DNA of 64,000 nucleotides from Petrimonas sp. (GTDB lineage Bacteria; Bacteroidota; Bacteroidia; Bacteroidales; Dysgonomonadaceae): NCBI GenBank assembly GCA_012839475.1, contig DUNG01000007.1, positions 62,001 to 126,000 of the forward strand, read 5' to 3'. Shown piece by piece: positions 35,714 to 44,840 of this stretch (position 1 is its first letter; each line of letters starts with the position of its first letter). The notes under the pieces were generated by a model. It saw only the letters and a program-made list of their open reading frames with translations, ran no database searches and was not told where the DNA came from. The position numbers and the translations under genes were made by a program.

Positions 35714-36511
35714 ATGAGGGAAACGGCTTTGATAACCGGCGCTTCTAAAGGAATAGGGAAAGAGTTTGCAATCCTGTTCGCTGAGCGAAAGTGCAACCTG
35801 GTGTTGGTGGCCCGTAGTGCCGACCAGTTAGAAGAACTAAAGAAAGCGCTGTGTGAGGAATATGGTGTGCGTGTTCACACAATCGTGAAAGATCTTGTTA
35901 TTCCAAATGCGGTGAACGAGCTGTTTCGGGAGGTGAAAGCCCTGGGGTTAGATGTGGATTACCTGGTTAATAACGCTGGCTTTGGCGATCACGGCGCATT
36001 CGTGGATACCCAATGGGAGCGGTACGAGGAGATGATCGCGCTCAACGTGAAGGTGCTGACCCATCTCTCGCACCTGTATACACGCGATTGGATAGGGAGG
36101 AAAAAGGGGAAGATAGTGAATATTTCCTCCACGGCGGCCTTCCAGCCCGGCCCCATGATGGCGGTCTACTTCGCCACCAAAGCCTATGTCCTACACCTTT
36201 CCGAAGCACTAAATCAGGAGTTAAGAAAAGAGGGCATTACCGTTACAACGCTTTGCCCGGGCCCCACGAGAACCCACTTTTTGGAAGATTCGGGGATGAA
36301 GGCAGCTTGGTTGGTGAAGAATGTGAAGGTGGCCACCCCCAGAGCGGTGGCTGAACTGGGATTTAAAGCCATGATGAAGGGTAAGCCGGTAGTCATCCAT
36401 GGTACAATGAACAAGGTAGCTCCCTTTGCCATCCGCTTTTTACCGCGTAAATGGGTGACACGCCTCTCCGCGAAGGTGATGGGGCACTCAACCGTGGGTG
36501 CGATTTGGTGA
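35714..36511 (+). CDS. Short-chain dehydrogenase/reductase
   Basis: A 265-residue classical SDR. TGASKGIGKEFA is the TGxxxGxG cofactor loop, NNAGFGDHG the NNAG motif, then a Ser in VNISSTAAF, and YFATK is the YxxxK catalytic pair. The absence of an acidic residue after the second strand (LVLVARSAD) suggests NADPH preference. The substrate is unknown. It is a single gene between rodA and the regulator, 45 bp before the latter. Confidence 0.9.
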   Translation: MRETALITGASKGIGKEFAILFAERKCNLVLVARSADQLEELKKALCEEYGVRVHTIVKDLVIPNAVNELFREVKALGLDVDYLVNNAGFGDHGAFVDTQWERYEEMIALNVKVLTHLSHLYTRDWIGRKKGKIVNISSTAAFQPGPMMAVYFATKAYVLHLSEALNQELRKEGITVTTLCPGPTRTHFLEDSGMKAAWLVKNVKVATPRAVAELGFKAMMKGKPVVIHGTMNKVAPFAIRFLPRKWVTRLSAKVMGHSTVGAIW

Positions 36512-36556
36512 GGATAAAGAAAATGGCTAATTTTACGGGCTAAATCAAAAAGTTAG

Positions 36557-37435
36557 GTGTCGATACTCCACCCACATAGTGTTATATCAGGCTTACTCGC
36601 GGAGCATAACGAACTGATCCCGGTATTGAACCGATTTGGGATACGGCTCGGTGTGGGGGATAAGAGCGTGAACGAGCTATGTGAAGAGCGGGGACTGAAT
36701 ACTGACCTTATCCTGACCGTCTTGAACGTCTACCTGGATGAGTCGTTCATCCCCGATGACTCTCTACCGCTTTTCGATGCAGAATCTATCGCCGATTACT
36801 TCCATCAAACCGTGGAGAGTTACATCCACGACCTGATACCTAACATCGAGAAGCACTTGAGCGCATTCATCGCGATGAGTGGTCCCGAAAAACAGGAGCT
36901 CAAGCTGTTGCGGGAGATTTTCCGGGAGTTTAAAGAGCGAATGACCCAACATCTCCAGGATTCGAGCAGTTACGAGGAGGATTTCCCTCATGAGTTGCTA
37001 CACGATTTGAAGCAGATCCTTATTCAACATCTCTCGCCGGGATGCAATCAAAACCTTTGCCACGCGGTCATTTTCTCCCTGCATTCGTTCCAGAAAGACC
37101 TTGAGGCGCATAACCGCTTAAGGTACAGGGTGCTTATGCCCAAGGTGAGCGAGTTGAGCCCCGGGGGTATCGAGCGGTTGCAGTCAGCCATCTCGAGCGA
37201 GCGTTTGCGACAGGGCGAACCGGCAACCCATCAACTCTCAGACAGGGAGGTCGAGGTTTTACAGTTGATCGTTCAGGGATACCTTAATAAAGAGATTGCC
37301 GAGCAGTTGAATATAAGCCTCAACACGGTGTTGACGCACCGCAAGAATATCATCGCGAAAACGGGTATCCGAACCGTGTCAGGGCTTACTTTTTATAGTC
37401 TACGAAACGGGCTGGTATCCATGCAGTTAAACTGA
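36557..37435 (+). CDS. Regulator with ScdA-like and hemerythrin-like N-terminus and LuxR-type HTH
   Basis: A 292-residue protein starting with GTG. Residues about 22-60 (NRFGIRLGVGDKSVNELCEE) resemble the ScdA_N/DUF1858 domain of RIC (YtfE/ScdA) iron-sulfur-repair proteins. Residues about 80-200 are helical, with His 83, 91, 132, 149, 158, 169 and 185 spaced as in a hemerythrin-like fold, though an expected Glu near the C-terminal ligand is Arg (HNRLRYRVLMPK). Residues 226-285 are a LuxR HTH: LSDREVEVLQLIVQGYLNKE, then SLNTVLTHRKNI. It is probably a one-component sensor of oxygen, nitric oxide or iron state; the ligand is inference. Confidence 0.8.
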   Translation: MSILHPHSVISGLLAEHNELIPVLNRFGIRLGVGDKSVNELCEERGLNTDLILTVLNVYLDESFIPDDSLPLFDAESIADYFHQTVESYIHDLIPNIEKHLSAFIAMSGPEKQELKLLREIFREFKERMTQHLQDSSSYEEDFPHELLHDLKQILIQHLSPGCNQNLCHAVIFSLHSFQKDLEAHNRLRYRVLMPKVSELSPGGIERLQSAISSERLRQGEPATHQLSDREVEVLQLIVQGYLNKEIAEQLNISLNTVLTHRKNIIAKTGIRTVSGLTFYSLRNGLVSMQLN

Positions 37436-37530
37436 TTATGCAATATGAGCCATCAATTGAACGAAATAATGAAACATAGAAGGTGCATTAAAATATTCCA
37501 TACACTATAATGTAAAAATAAGATAATCGT

Positions 37531-38289
37531 GTGAAACCGAAAAAGAACAAGTTCCTGCATATGCTTTTCGCCAATTGGGGCGAAGTGAGCGAACACGTGT
37601 ACGACCTGGCCATCCTCCCATGGGGTGCCATGGAGCCACACAACCACCACCTTCCCTACCTGACCGACTGTATCTTATCGAGTGCGATCGCGAGCGATGC
37701 CGCGGAGGCGGCATACGAGCAGGGAGTGACCTGCATGGTGCTGCCACCCGTCTTCATGGGTTCGCAGAACGCGGGTCAATGGAACAAGCCCTTCTGCGTG
37801 CATACGTGTGGGGAGACGCAAAAGGCCATCATGTCGGACATCGTCACCTCCCTGTATGGGCAGGGCTTCCGGACGATGGTCATCGTGAATGGCCACGGCG
37901 GGAACAGTTTCAAGTCGCCCGTGCGCGACTTGGCGATGCTCTACCCCGATTTTCGCATCGTGGTGGTCGATTGGTATAACGTGCTTCCGAAGAGGGGTTT
38001 CTTCGAGGAGGTGGTGGATGAACATGCCGGTGAGCAGGAGACATCAGTCATGCTGCACTATCACCCGGAACTGGTGGAGATGGAAAGGGCAGGTGATGGC
38101 CGTGTTACCCCGGGGAAGATACCCTCGCTGGAGGAAAAGGTGGGGTGGATGCCCAGGCATTGGGACGAGGTGTCGGCTGATACCGGGATCGGATGCCCCA
38201 AGAAAGCGACCGCTGAGAAGGGGAAGCGGTACGCTGAGGCGGTCGTCAAGAAAGTCGCACAGCTGCTTGTGGAGCTGGTGGAAAAGTGA
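37531..38289 (+). CDS. Creatininase-family amidohydrolase
   Basis: A 252-residue protein starting with GTG (an ATG at 37561 is an alternative). The metal site is recognisable: LPWGAMEPHNHHLPYLTD, VIVNGHGGN and DEHAGEQETSVML. These match the creatininase/MftE fold, in which Glu, His and Asp bind two divalent metals. Creatinine as substrate is unlikely by context; family members cleave various cyclic or linear amides. It follows the regulator by 95 bp on the same strand, so regulation by it is possible but unproven. Confidence 0.88.
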   Translation: MKPKKNKFLHMLFANWGEVSEHVYDLAILPWGAMEPHNHHLPYLTDCILSSAIASDAAEAAYEQGVTCMVLPPVFMGSQNAGQWNKPFCVHTCGETQKAIMSDIVTSLYGQGFRTMVIVNGHGGNSFKSPVRDLAMLYPDFRIVVVDWYNVLPKRGFFEEVVDEHAGEQETSVMLHYHPELVEMERAGDGRVTPGKIPSLEEKVGWMPRHWDEVSADTGIGCPKKATAEKGKRYAEAVVKKVAQLLVELVEK

Positions 38290-38422
38290 TAATACTTTCA
38301 CCCACGGGTTGAAGGTTCACCCGTTTCCGTAACTTTTGTGAATCTGGCACCAAAGCGGTGGGACCTTTTGAGACAAAAATGAAATAGAACAATCAACAAA
38401 ATAAATTATCAGTAGTAAGTTT

Positions 38423-40351
38423 ATGAGCAATCAAAGAGAACCACTTTTCACCGATTTCTCCCCCCCCACCACCCAAGAGTGGATGGAGGTTGTAACGCGC
38501 GACCTAAAGGGTGCCGACTTCCAGCGGAGGCTGGTGTGGAGAACTGATGAAGGGTTTAACGTGAATCCTTTTTACCGCGCGGAGGATATCGAGGGATTCC
38601 CCGCCACGGGTAATTTGCCGGGGCAGTTTCCTTACGTGCGGAGCACCCGGGTAGACAACGTGTGGTACGTCCGCCAAGAGATCGAGGTGAAGGATTTTAA
38701 GGAAGCGAACAAGAGGGCACATACCCTCCTCGAGCGGGGGATTACCTCCCTTGGCTTCAAGTTGCCGGGTAACGAGTTGTCGGCTGAAAACGTGGGGAGG
38801 CTCCTCGACGGCATAGCCCCCGATAAGGTGGAGCTGAACTTCTGCACCGGTACTGACCGAATCGTGGAGTTGGCAAAACTGGTGGTGGCGCATGTTCAGT
38901 CGCTGGGACTCAACGTGATAGACTGTTTCGGTTCTATTGAGTTCGATCCTTTCGGGAGCATCTTGCAAGAGGGGACCGATGAACCGAAGTGGCTGGATTT
39001 GGCCGTGGAGCTGGCGACGGTTACCGCACCCCTGCCGCGCTACCGGGCAATCGTGGTATCGGGCAACCGGATGAGCAACGCCGGGGCCTATAGCTACCAG
39101 GAGCTCGGGTTTAGCCTCTCGTACGGCAACCAGGTACTGGGTTCGCTTATCGAGCGGGGAGTCGACCCGCAGTTAGCCGCCAAAAAAATTAAGTTCAAGT
39201 TCGGGGTGGGGGCCAACTACTTCATGGAGATCGCGAAATTCCGGGCGGCCCGTTGGCTCTGGGCACTGATCGTGGATGCTTACAAGCCGCATTGTCCACA
39301 CGACTGCGATAACAAGTCGGCGGAGGGGATCTGCCGTTGTGCTGCTAAGATGAACGCCCACGCGATTACTACTACCTTTAACCAGTCGGTTTACGACCCG
39401 TACGTCAACCTGCTGCGCACCCAAACCGAGGCGATGTCTGCCGTAATCGGGTCGGTCGACTCGCTAACCGTCCGCCCGTTCGACGAGGCGTTCGAGACGC
39501 CTACCGACTTCGCGGAGCGGATCGCGGCTAACCAGCAACTGCTGCTGAAGGAGGAGTCCCACTTTGATAAGGTTACCGACCCGTCATCGGGTTCTTACTA
39601 TATAGAAACGCTTACCTCCTCGCTGGCGAAGCAGGCCTGGGCCCTCTTCCTCGAAACGGAAGAGACCGGCTTCTATAACGCGCTTAAAGCGGGAACCGTG
39701 CAGGATGCCATCAACGCGTCTGCCGAGGCTCGCTTCAGGGCAGTGGCCAACCGCAGGGAGATCCTGCTGGGAACCAACCAGTACCCCAACTTCACCGAGA
39801 AGATGGGGGATAAGATAGAGGAGATGAACCCGTGTGGGGACAGTGACACCGATACGACTACCGGTGTTTCCTCTGGCATCTCTGCCGGCATTCCTGCCCC
39901 GCTGAAGCGGTTGAACAGGCGTCGACTGGCAGATGCGTTCAACGAGTTGCGTCTCGCCACGGAACGGAGCGAAAAGCAACCCAAGGTGTTCATGCTCACC
40001 ATCGGCAACCTGGCCATGCGGCTTGCCCGCTCGCAATTCTCGAGTAACTTCTTCGCTTGCGCGGGGTACGAGATTATCGATAACCTCGGCTTCGATAGCG
40101 TGGCCGAAGGGGTAGACGCTGCCCGCGAGCAGGGGGCCGATGTGGTGGTGCTCTGCTCCAGCGACGATGAGTACGTGCAGTTCGCCCCGGAGGCGTACAA
40201 CCTGCTGAAAGGGGGCAAGGAACTCTTCGTGGTGGCGGGTGCACCTGCCTGCATGGAGGAGCTGAAAGAGCAGGGAATCGAGCATTACATCCACGTGCGC
40301 AGCAACGTGCTTGAGACGTTACAAGCGTTTAACGACAAGCTGTTATCGTGA
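38423..40351 (+). CDS. mutA: Methylmalonyl-CoA mutase small subunit
   Basis: A 642-residue subunit of the AdoCbl-dependent mutase that interconverts succinyl-CoA and methylmalonyl-CoA. The barrel part resembles MutB (GANYFMEIAKFRAARWLWA, VYDPYVNLLRTQTEAMSA), but the C-terminal cobalamin domain lacks the DxHxxG motif and reads LTIGNLAMRLARSQF instead. This is the normal state for MutA, which is structural. A linker rich in Ser, Thr and Asp (about residues 470-490) joins the domains. It begins the mutA-UbiA-mutB group. Confidence 0.95.
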   Translation: MSNQREPLFTDFSPPTTQEWMEVVTRDLKGADFQRRLVWRTDEGFNVNPFYRAEDIEGFPATGNLPGQFPYVRSTRVDNVWYVRQEIEVKDFKEANKRAHTLLERGITSLGFKLPGNELSAENVGRLLDGIAPDKVELNFCTGTDRIVELAKLVVAHVQSLGLNVIDCFGSIEFDPFGSILQEGTDEPKWLDLAVELATVTAPLPRYRAIVVSGNRMSNAGAYSYQELGFSLSYGNQVLGSLIERGVDPQLAAKKIKFKFGVGANYFMEIAKFRAARWLWALIVDAYKPHCPHDCDNKSAEGICRCAAKMNAHAITTTFNQSVYDPYVNLLRTQTEAMSAVIGSVDSLTVRPFDEAFETPTDFAERIAANQQLLLKEESHFDKVTDPSSGSYYIETLTSSLAKQAWALFLETEETGFYNALKAGTVQDAINASAEARFRAVANRREILLGTNQYPNFTEKMGDKIEEMNPCGDSDTDTTTGVSSGISAGIPAPLKRLNRRRLADAFNELRLATERSEKQPKVFMLTIGNLAMRLARSQFSSNFFACAGYEIIDNLGFDSVAEGVDAAREQGADVVVLCSSDDEYVQFAPEAYNLLKGGKELFVVAGAPACMEELKEQGIEHYIHVRSNVLETLQAFNDKLLS

Positions 40352-40367
40352 GAAACGTGAGTAGAGT

Positions 40368-41309
40368 ATGCCAATGGAAGGAGCAAGCAGTCATAAGGCC
40401 GAGAGGGTAGGGGGACTGAGAAAATGGGTGCTTTTAGCGCACCCGTGGTCTTTCCCCGCATCGGTATCGCCCGCGGTAGTGGCCGGTTCGTACGCGTACT
40501 GCCTCTACTGCACCGGGGGTGTCGATACCCTCAATTGGGTGCACGGCATCCTCGCGGTGATTGGTGTCGTTTTCTTTCACGCGGCCGGGAATATCCTGGG
40601 CGATTACCACGATTTTCTGAACGGCGTTGATGTGAAAGAGAAAAGCGACCGGGTTCGTCCCATTGCCAAGGGGTACTTTACACCCAAATCGGCCCTGCTT
40701 TATGGTTGTTCGATGCTGCTCATCGGTATCCTGTTGGGTCTTTACCTGATGATGCGTACCGGTCTCCCGCTGCTGTTTATCGGCCTCGTCGGCGTCCTTA
40801 GCGCCACCCTCTATTACAAGTTCAAGTACGTGGCGTTGGGCGACCTGATGATCTTCATCTGCTACGGCCTAGCCATTGCGCTGGGTATGGTGTACGTGAT
40901 GACGGGGCAGCTCGTTTGGGCGGTGTTGCCCGTATCGGCCCCGCTGGGGCTGCTTATCGTGGCCATACTGCATGCCAACAATACCAGGGATATAGAGCAA
41001 GACAGGTCGGCAGGTATCCGCACCTTGGCAATGAACCAGGGATTGGAGGGGGCGCAGGTCACCTACCAGGCATTCCTGCTGACGGCATACCTGCTGGTGG
41101 CCCTGCTGGTAATGCTGAAGCTGATGAGCCCTTATACCTTCCTGGTGCTGCTGAGCTTTCCCCTGGCGATGAAGAACATCCGGCAGATGAACCGGGCCAC
41201 GATGGACTACCCGGGGGCTATCCAGACGCTGGACGCCCGCACCTCGCTGCTGGTGATGCTGTTTGGCTTGTTGCAAGTAACGGGCAACGTCATCGCCGCT
41301 TTAATATAA
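40368..41309 (+). CDS. menA: UbiA-family prenyltransferase, probably menaquinone MenA
   Basis: A 313-residue membrane protein with about eight or nine helices. Both aspartate-rich prenyl-diphosphate sites are present: NILGDYHDFLNGVD near residue 73 and NNTRDIEQD near residue 205. The first Asp motif and the length fit 1,4-dihydroxy-2-naphthoate polyprenyltransferase (menaquinone synthesis). Other UbiA enzymes cannot be excluded. It lies 16 bp after mutA and 126 bp before mutB, an unusual position that makes it likely to be co-transcribed with the mutase. Confidence 0.85.
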   Translation: MPMEGASSHKAERVGGLRKWVLLAHPWSFPASVSPAVVAGSYAYCLYCTGGVDTLNWVHGILAVIGVVFFHAAGNILGDYHDFLNGVDVKEKSDRVRPIAKGYFTPKSALLYGCSMLLIGILLGLYLMMRTGLPLLFIGLVGVLSATLYYKFKYVALGDLMIFICYGLAIALGMVYVMTGQLVWAVLPVSAPLGLLIVAILHANNTRDIEQDRSAGIRTLAMNQGLEGAQVTYQAFLLTAYLLVALLVMLKLMSPYTFLVLLSFPLAMKNIRQMNRATMDYPGAIQTLDARTSLLVMLFGLLQVTGNVIAALI

Positions 41310-41435
41310 GTCGTAGTTTTAGGTTTTAGCGAAACCCATTGTTTCAACGCGAATCATCATATAACGTTCTCGCATCATTTCAACGCAGGCAACTGCTTTA
41401 CCATACATTGATTAACAAGAAAAATAGATTTATAC

Positions 41436-43586
41436 ATGCAACTAGATTTTAAAGGTATTGATATTCAATCCGAAGGTTTCTGCCCGGTCGATGTGAACGA
41501 GTGGGTGGAGAAAAATGAGATCAAGGCCGATTGGGTGACACCAGAGCAGATCCCGGTGAAGCCGGTATACACCAAGGAGGATCTCGAGGGCATGGAACAC
41601 CTCGGTTACGCAGCGGGAATACCGCCCTACCTAAGGGGGCCCTATTCAACGATGTACGTGATGCGTCCCTGGACCATTCGCCAGTACGCTGGCTTCTCCA
41701 CCGCGGAGGAGTCCAACGCGTTCTATCGCCGTAACCTGGCCTCGGGGCAGAAAGGGCTCTCCGTGGCGTTCGACCTCCCCACGCACCGCGGCTACGACGC
41801 CGATAACGAGCGGGTGGTGGGCGACGTGGGGAAAGCGGGCGTTTCCATCTGCTCGGTGGAAGATATGAAGATACTGTTCGATGGCATTCCGCTCGGTAAG
41901 ATGTCGGTATCGATGACCATGAACGGGGCGGTACTGCCGATTCTCGCTTTCTACATCGTGGCCGCGCAGGAGCAGGGGGTCAAGCTGGAGGAGATGGCGG
42001 GAACCATTCAGAACGATATCCTGAAGGAGTTCATGGTGCGCAACACCTACATCTACCCGCCCGAGTTCTCGATGAAGATCATCGCCGATATCTTCGAGTA
42101 CACCTCGAAGTATATGCCCAAGTTCAACTCCATCTCCATCTCCGGCTATCACATGCAGGAGGCTGGTGCCACGGCCGATATCGAGCTGGCTTACACGCTG
42201 GCGGACGGTATCGAGTATCTCCGTGCGGGGATTGACGCCGGTATCCCGGTGGACAAGTTTGCGCCGCGGCTCTCCTTCTTCTGGGCCATCGGCATGGACC
42301 ACTTCATGGAGATTGCCAAGATGCGTGCGGGTCGGCTCCTGTGGGCCAAGATCGTGAAGAGCTTTGGCGCCGAGAACCCGAAGTCGATGGCACTGCGTAC
42401 CCACTCGCAAACTTCGGGATGGTCGCTCACCGAGCAAGACCCGTTCAACAACGTGGGGCGTACCGCCATTGAGGCGTTGGCCGCCGCGCTGGGTCATACC
42501 CAGTCACTGCATACCAACGCGCTCGACGAGGCAATCGCGTTGCCTACCGACTTCTCGGCCCGCATCGCGCGCAACACGCAGATTTACCTGCAAGAGGAGA
42601 CCAAGATCACCCGGCAGGTGGACCCGTGGGCGGGTTCCTACTACGTGGAGTCGCTTACCCAGGAGCTGGTCGACAAGGCGTGGGCGCTTATCCAGGAGAT
42701 CGAGGAGCTGGGTGGCATGGCTAAGGCAATCGAGACCGGCATCCCCAAGATGCGGATTGAGGAGGCGGCTGCCCGTACCCAGGCGCGGATTGATTCCGGC
42801 GTGCAGGCGATTATTGGCGTGAACCGCTACCGCCTCGACTACGAGGATCCGATTGACATCCTGGAGGTGGACAACACCGAGGTGCGCAAGCAGCAGGTGG
42901 CCCGCTTAGAGGAGCTGAAGGCCAACCGCGATAACGAGGCGGTGCAGAAAGCGCTTGACGCCATCACCCGTTGTGTGGGGAGCAAGGAAGGTAACTTGCT
43001 GGAGCTCTCCGTGGAGGCGGCACGTGCCCGGGCCACGTTGGGTGAGATCTCCGACGCGTGCGAGAAGGTAGTAGGACGTTATAATGCAGTAATCAGAACA
43101 ATTTCAGGCGTGTATTCATCCGAATCAAAGGGTGACACGATGCTCGACGAAGCACGTGCACTCACCGACAAGTTTGCCCAAAAAGAGGGGCGCAGGCCCC
43201 GCATCATGGTGGCCAAGATGGGGCAAGATGGCCACGACCGCGGTGCCAAGGTGGTGGCCACGGGGTATGCCGATTGCGGCTTCGACGTGGATATGGGACC
43301 TTTGTTCCAAACCCCGGCGGAATCTGCTCGTCAGGCTGTCGAGAACGACGTGCACGTGCTGGGTGTCTCCTCGCTCGCTGCCGGCCACAAGACGTTGATA
43401 CCGCAGGTGATCGATGAGCTGAAGCGGCTCGGTCGTCCCGATATCGTGGTGATTGCCGGGGGTGTCATCCCCGCGCAAGACTACGACTTCTTGTACAAAG
43501 CAGGTGTCGCGGCCATCTTTGGCCCGGGTAGCTCGGTCACCAAAGCGGCTTGTGACATTATGCACATCCTTTTGGATGAAGAGTAA
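41436..43586 (+). CDS. mutB: Methylmalonyl-CoA mutase large subunit
   Basis: A 716-residue catalytic subunit. The N-terminal (beta/alpha)8 barrel binds acyl-CoA ([20 protein letters not shown], and [10 protein letters not shown]). The C-terminal cobalamin domain carries [14 protein letters not shown], the DxHxxG motif whose His ligates cobalt. It works with MutA as a heterodimer in the succinate-propionate route. The length is standard. It is followed by a strong hairpin. Confidence 0.97.
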   Translation: MQLDFKGIDIQSEGFCPVDVNEWVEKNEIKADWVTPEQIPVKPVYTKEDLEGMEHLGYAAGIPPYLRGPYSTMYVMRPWTIRQYAGFSTAEESNAFYRRNLASGQKGLSVAFDLPTHRGYDADNERVVGDVGKAGVSICSVEDMKILFDGIPLGKMSVSMTMNGAVLPILAFYIVAAQEQGVKLEEMAGTIQNDILKEFMVRNTYIYPPEFSMKIIADIFEYTSKYMPKFNSISISGYHMQEAGATADIELAYTLADGIEYLRAGIDAGIPVDKFAPRLSFFWAIGMDHFMEIAKMRAGRLLWAKIVKSFGAENPKSMALRTHSQTSGWSLTEQDPFNNVGRTAIEALAAALGHTQSLHTNALDEAIALPTDFSARIARNTQIYLQEETKITRQVDPWAGSYYVESLTQELVDKAWALIQEIEELGGMAKAIETGIPKMRIEEAAARTQARIDSGVQAIIGVNRYRLDYEDPIDILEVDNTEVRKQQVARLEELKANRDNEAVQKALDAITRCVGSKEGNLLELSVEAARARATLGEISDACEKVVGRYNAVIRTISGVYSSESKGDTMLDEARALTDKFAQKEGRRPRIMVAKMGQDGHDRGAKVVATGYADCGFDVDMGPLFQTPAESARQAVENDVHVLGVSSLAAGHKTLIPQVIDELKRLGRPDIVVIAGGVIPAQDYDFLYKAGVAAIFGPGSSVTKAACDIMHILLDEE

Positions 43587-43680
43587 TTTGGCTCTCGGAG
43601 TTTCTCAGAGTCTTGCTCCTCTTCATCTACGTGCTTTTGGGTGAAGAGGACCTTGAGGTTAAATGTCGGGATTAAATTGT

Positions 43681-43714
43681 ATCGCGGGTTACGAACTCTT
43701 TCGTAGCCCGCGAT
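43681..43714 (+). terminator. Strong hairpin after mutB
   Basis: A 15-bp stem (ATCGCGGGTTACGAA with TTCGTAGCCCGCGAT, one G-U pair) around CTCT. The sequence after it is GGTTGTTTA, only weakly T-rich, so termination may be partial or factor-assisted. Confidence 0.65.
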
Positions 43715-43738
43715 GGTTGTTTATGGGAATTGTTTACC

Positions 43739-43771
43739 TTTGCTGAAAAATCAGCAATAATGATATATTTG
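43739..43771 (+). promoter_or_regulatory. Bacteroidetes promoter upstream of the small frame and the repeat
   Basis: TTTG at 43739-43742, a 21-bp spacer, and TATATTTG at 43764-43771. It would transcribe the 22-codon frame at 43818 and possibly the nucleotidyltransferase-like gene at 43978. Confidence 0.5.
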
Positions 43772-43817
43772 TGGAACGTAAAACATTCGTAAACGCCTAT
43801 TGATTCGGGTATGTTTT

Positions 43818-43886
43818 ATGAACTATTCCGTTAAGCCAAATGAGCATTGGACAAGCTTGCTTGGACAAGGCCATGGCGAGGAATAG
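43818..43886 (+). CDS. Possible 22-residue small protein
   Basis: ATG at 43818 to TAG at 43886 encodes 22 residues ending NEHWTSLLGQGHGEE. It has a good promoter 47 bp upstream. The 3' part is the 56-bp dispersed repeat, which reappears in decayed form at 1730-1785 with an internal stop. It may be a genuine short peptide, or the tail of a gene whose 5' part has been lost. No family is recognised. Confidence 0.3.
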   Translation: MNYSVKPNEHWTSLLGQGHGEE

Positions 43887-43893
43887 TCTAATT
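43838..43893 (+). repeat. 56-bp dispersed repeat, copy B
   Basis: Five mismatches to the reverse complement of 1730-1785. In this copy the frame NEHWTSLLGQGHGEE is intact. Two copies at 42 kb distance in opposite orientation suggest a mobile or paralogous origin. No target-site duplication is evident. Confidence 0.75.
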
Positions 43894-43914
43894 TTAATGA
43901 AGGTCTATTACGTA

Positions 43915-43930
43915 AATAACACGTTAGCGG
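43915..43930 (+). repeat. Left boundary of cassette-like unit 1 (CGTTAGCGG)
   Basis: ATAACACGTTAGCGG at the 5' side of the gene at 43978 is nearly the reverse complement of CCGCTAACATCGTGTTTA on its 3' side (44606-44623). The GTTAGCGG core resembles the R' (GTTRRRY) end of an integron attC site. Confidence 0.45.
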
Positions 43931-43977
43931 TAATGCCAAGGTAGTGCAGTTTGAGCCGATAGAAATAAGTAGATAAT

Positions 43978-44592
43978 ATGGAAAATTTAGAAAGTATCTC
44001 GAAAAGAAATATAGAAAAGGCATTTGAAATTATTGCCGAGTTGGAAATTCAAAAAACTTGGGAAAATCTAAATTCAACTTGCAATTTGGTCGGTTCTGTA
44101 AAGACAGGACTTTTAATGAACAAGTTAGACATTGATTTTCATACCTACTCGAATGATTTTTCGATTGAAAAAAGTTTCAGTGCAATTGCTCAAATCAGCC
44201 GAAATCCGAAAATAAAAAAAGTCACATACAGAAATCTGTTAGACGCAGATGATATGTGTTTGGAGTGGCGCTTGTGGTATGAGGAAACGCAGGAACGCAT
44301 TTGGACGATTGACATTATACACATTAAGAACGAATCGGCTTATGCTGGCGTAATTGAGCGTGTAACCGAAAAAATAAAATCAGTTTTGACCGAAAAGCAA
44401 AGACAAATAATTTTGAAAATAAAATGGGAAAGCGAGCAGAGGAGTGAGAAATATTCAGGAATAGACATTTATCAGGCTGTAATTGACGAGGGAATTGCAA
44501 ATTTTGAAGACTTTAAAACTTGGAATAAGAACAAAAAAAACATTGCAATTTCGATGTGGGAACCGAGTGTGGAAATGGGAAAAAGAGATTGA
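43978..44592 (+). CDS. Nucleotidyltransferase-fold protein of unknown function
   Basis: A 204-residue protein, AT-rich compared with its neighbours. LVGSVKTGLLMNKLDIDFHT resembles the GS...D.D motif of the polymerase-beta-like nucleotidyltransferase fold. A helical C-terminal part (ERVTEKIKSVLTEKQRQI) follows. No partner HEPN gene is adjacent, so it is not a standard MNT-HEPN module. It is flanked by inverted GTTAGCGG/CCGCTAAC motifs, as expected for a gene cassette, and starts 48 bp after the left boundary. Its stop codon lies 13 bp before the right motif. Confidence 0.65.
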   Translation: MENLESISKRNIEKAFEIIAELEIQKTWENLNSTCNLVGSVKTGLLMNKLDIDFHTYSNDFSIEKSFSAIAQISRNPKIKKVTYRNLLDADDMCLEWRLWYEETQERIWTIDIIHIKNESAYAGVIERVTEKIKSVLTEKQRQIILKIKWESEQRSEKYSGIDIYQAVIDEGIANFEDFKTWNKNKKNIAISMWEPSVEMGKRD

Positions 44593-44605
44593 CATAAATG
44601 CACAA

Positions 44606-44724
44606 CCGCTAACATCGTGTTTAAGTAATGGCGGGGGTTGTAGCGTATTCAAGCGTTCTACCTCGCATCAAGTTCATCGTATCTTGACAGGAAAGTGCCC
44701 CGTATTCCGCAACTCAATCCTTGC
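44606..44724 (+). repeat. attC-like site 1 (partly decayed)
   Basis: The site starts CCGCTAACATCGTGTTTAAG, then GGCGGGGGTTG, and continues to a region ending CCGCAACTC. The first eight bases are the exact complement of GTTAGCGG at 43923-43930. The right-hand half does not pair well with the left, so the site appears damaged or its right boundary lies elsewhere. Boundaries are approximate. Confidence 0.4.
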
Positions 44725-44730
44725 TAAAAT

Positions 44731-44840
44731 TTGAAAAGTGTAGTTTTTGTCACTAAATCTCTATTGAAATATGTAGTTTTGTCTTGTAAATTAATTTGAA
44801 AAGTGTATATTTGCAAATGGATTTTATATTGAAAAGTGTA
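44731..44840 (+). promoter_or_regulatory. Four phased 12-bp direct repeats (TTGAAAAGTGTA) over a promoter
   Basis: TTGAAAAGTGTA starts at 44731, 44796 and 44829, and the variant TTGAAATATGTA at 44764. The spacing is 33, 32 and 33 bp, about three turns of the helix, so all copies face the same side. The last copy ends on the A of the ATG at 44840. The promoter TTG-N19-TATATTTG (44784-44813) lies inside. This is a strong candidate for cooperative binding of one regulator. Confidence 0.7.
44784..44813 (+). promoter_or_regulatory. Promoter of the DUF4143 ATPase gene at 44840
   Basis: TTG (44784-44786), a 19-bp spacer and TATATTTG (44806-44813) fit the Bacteroidetes consensus well. The start codon follows 26 bp later, so the leader is short. 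The third 12-bp repeat overlaps the -7 box. Confidence 0.65.

Noticed and set aside
41646-42497. 283-aa minus-strand ORF antisense to mutB
   Set aside because: Same reason: inside a confirmed gene and of shadow composition.
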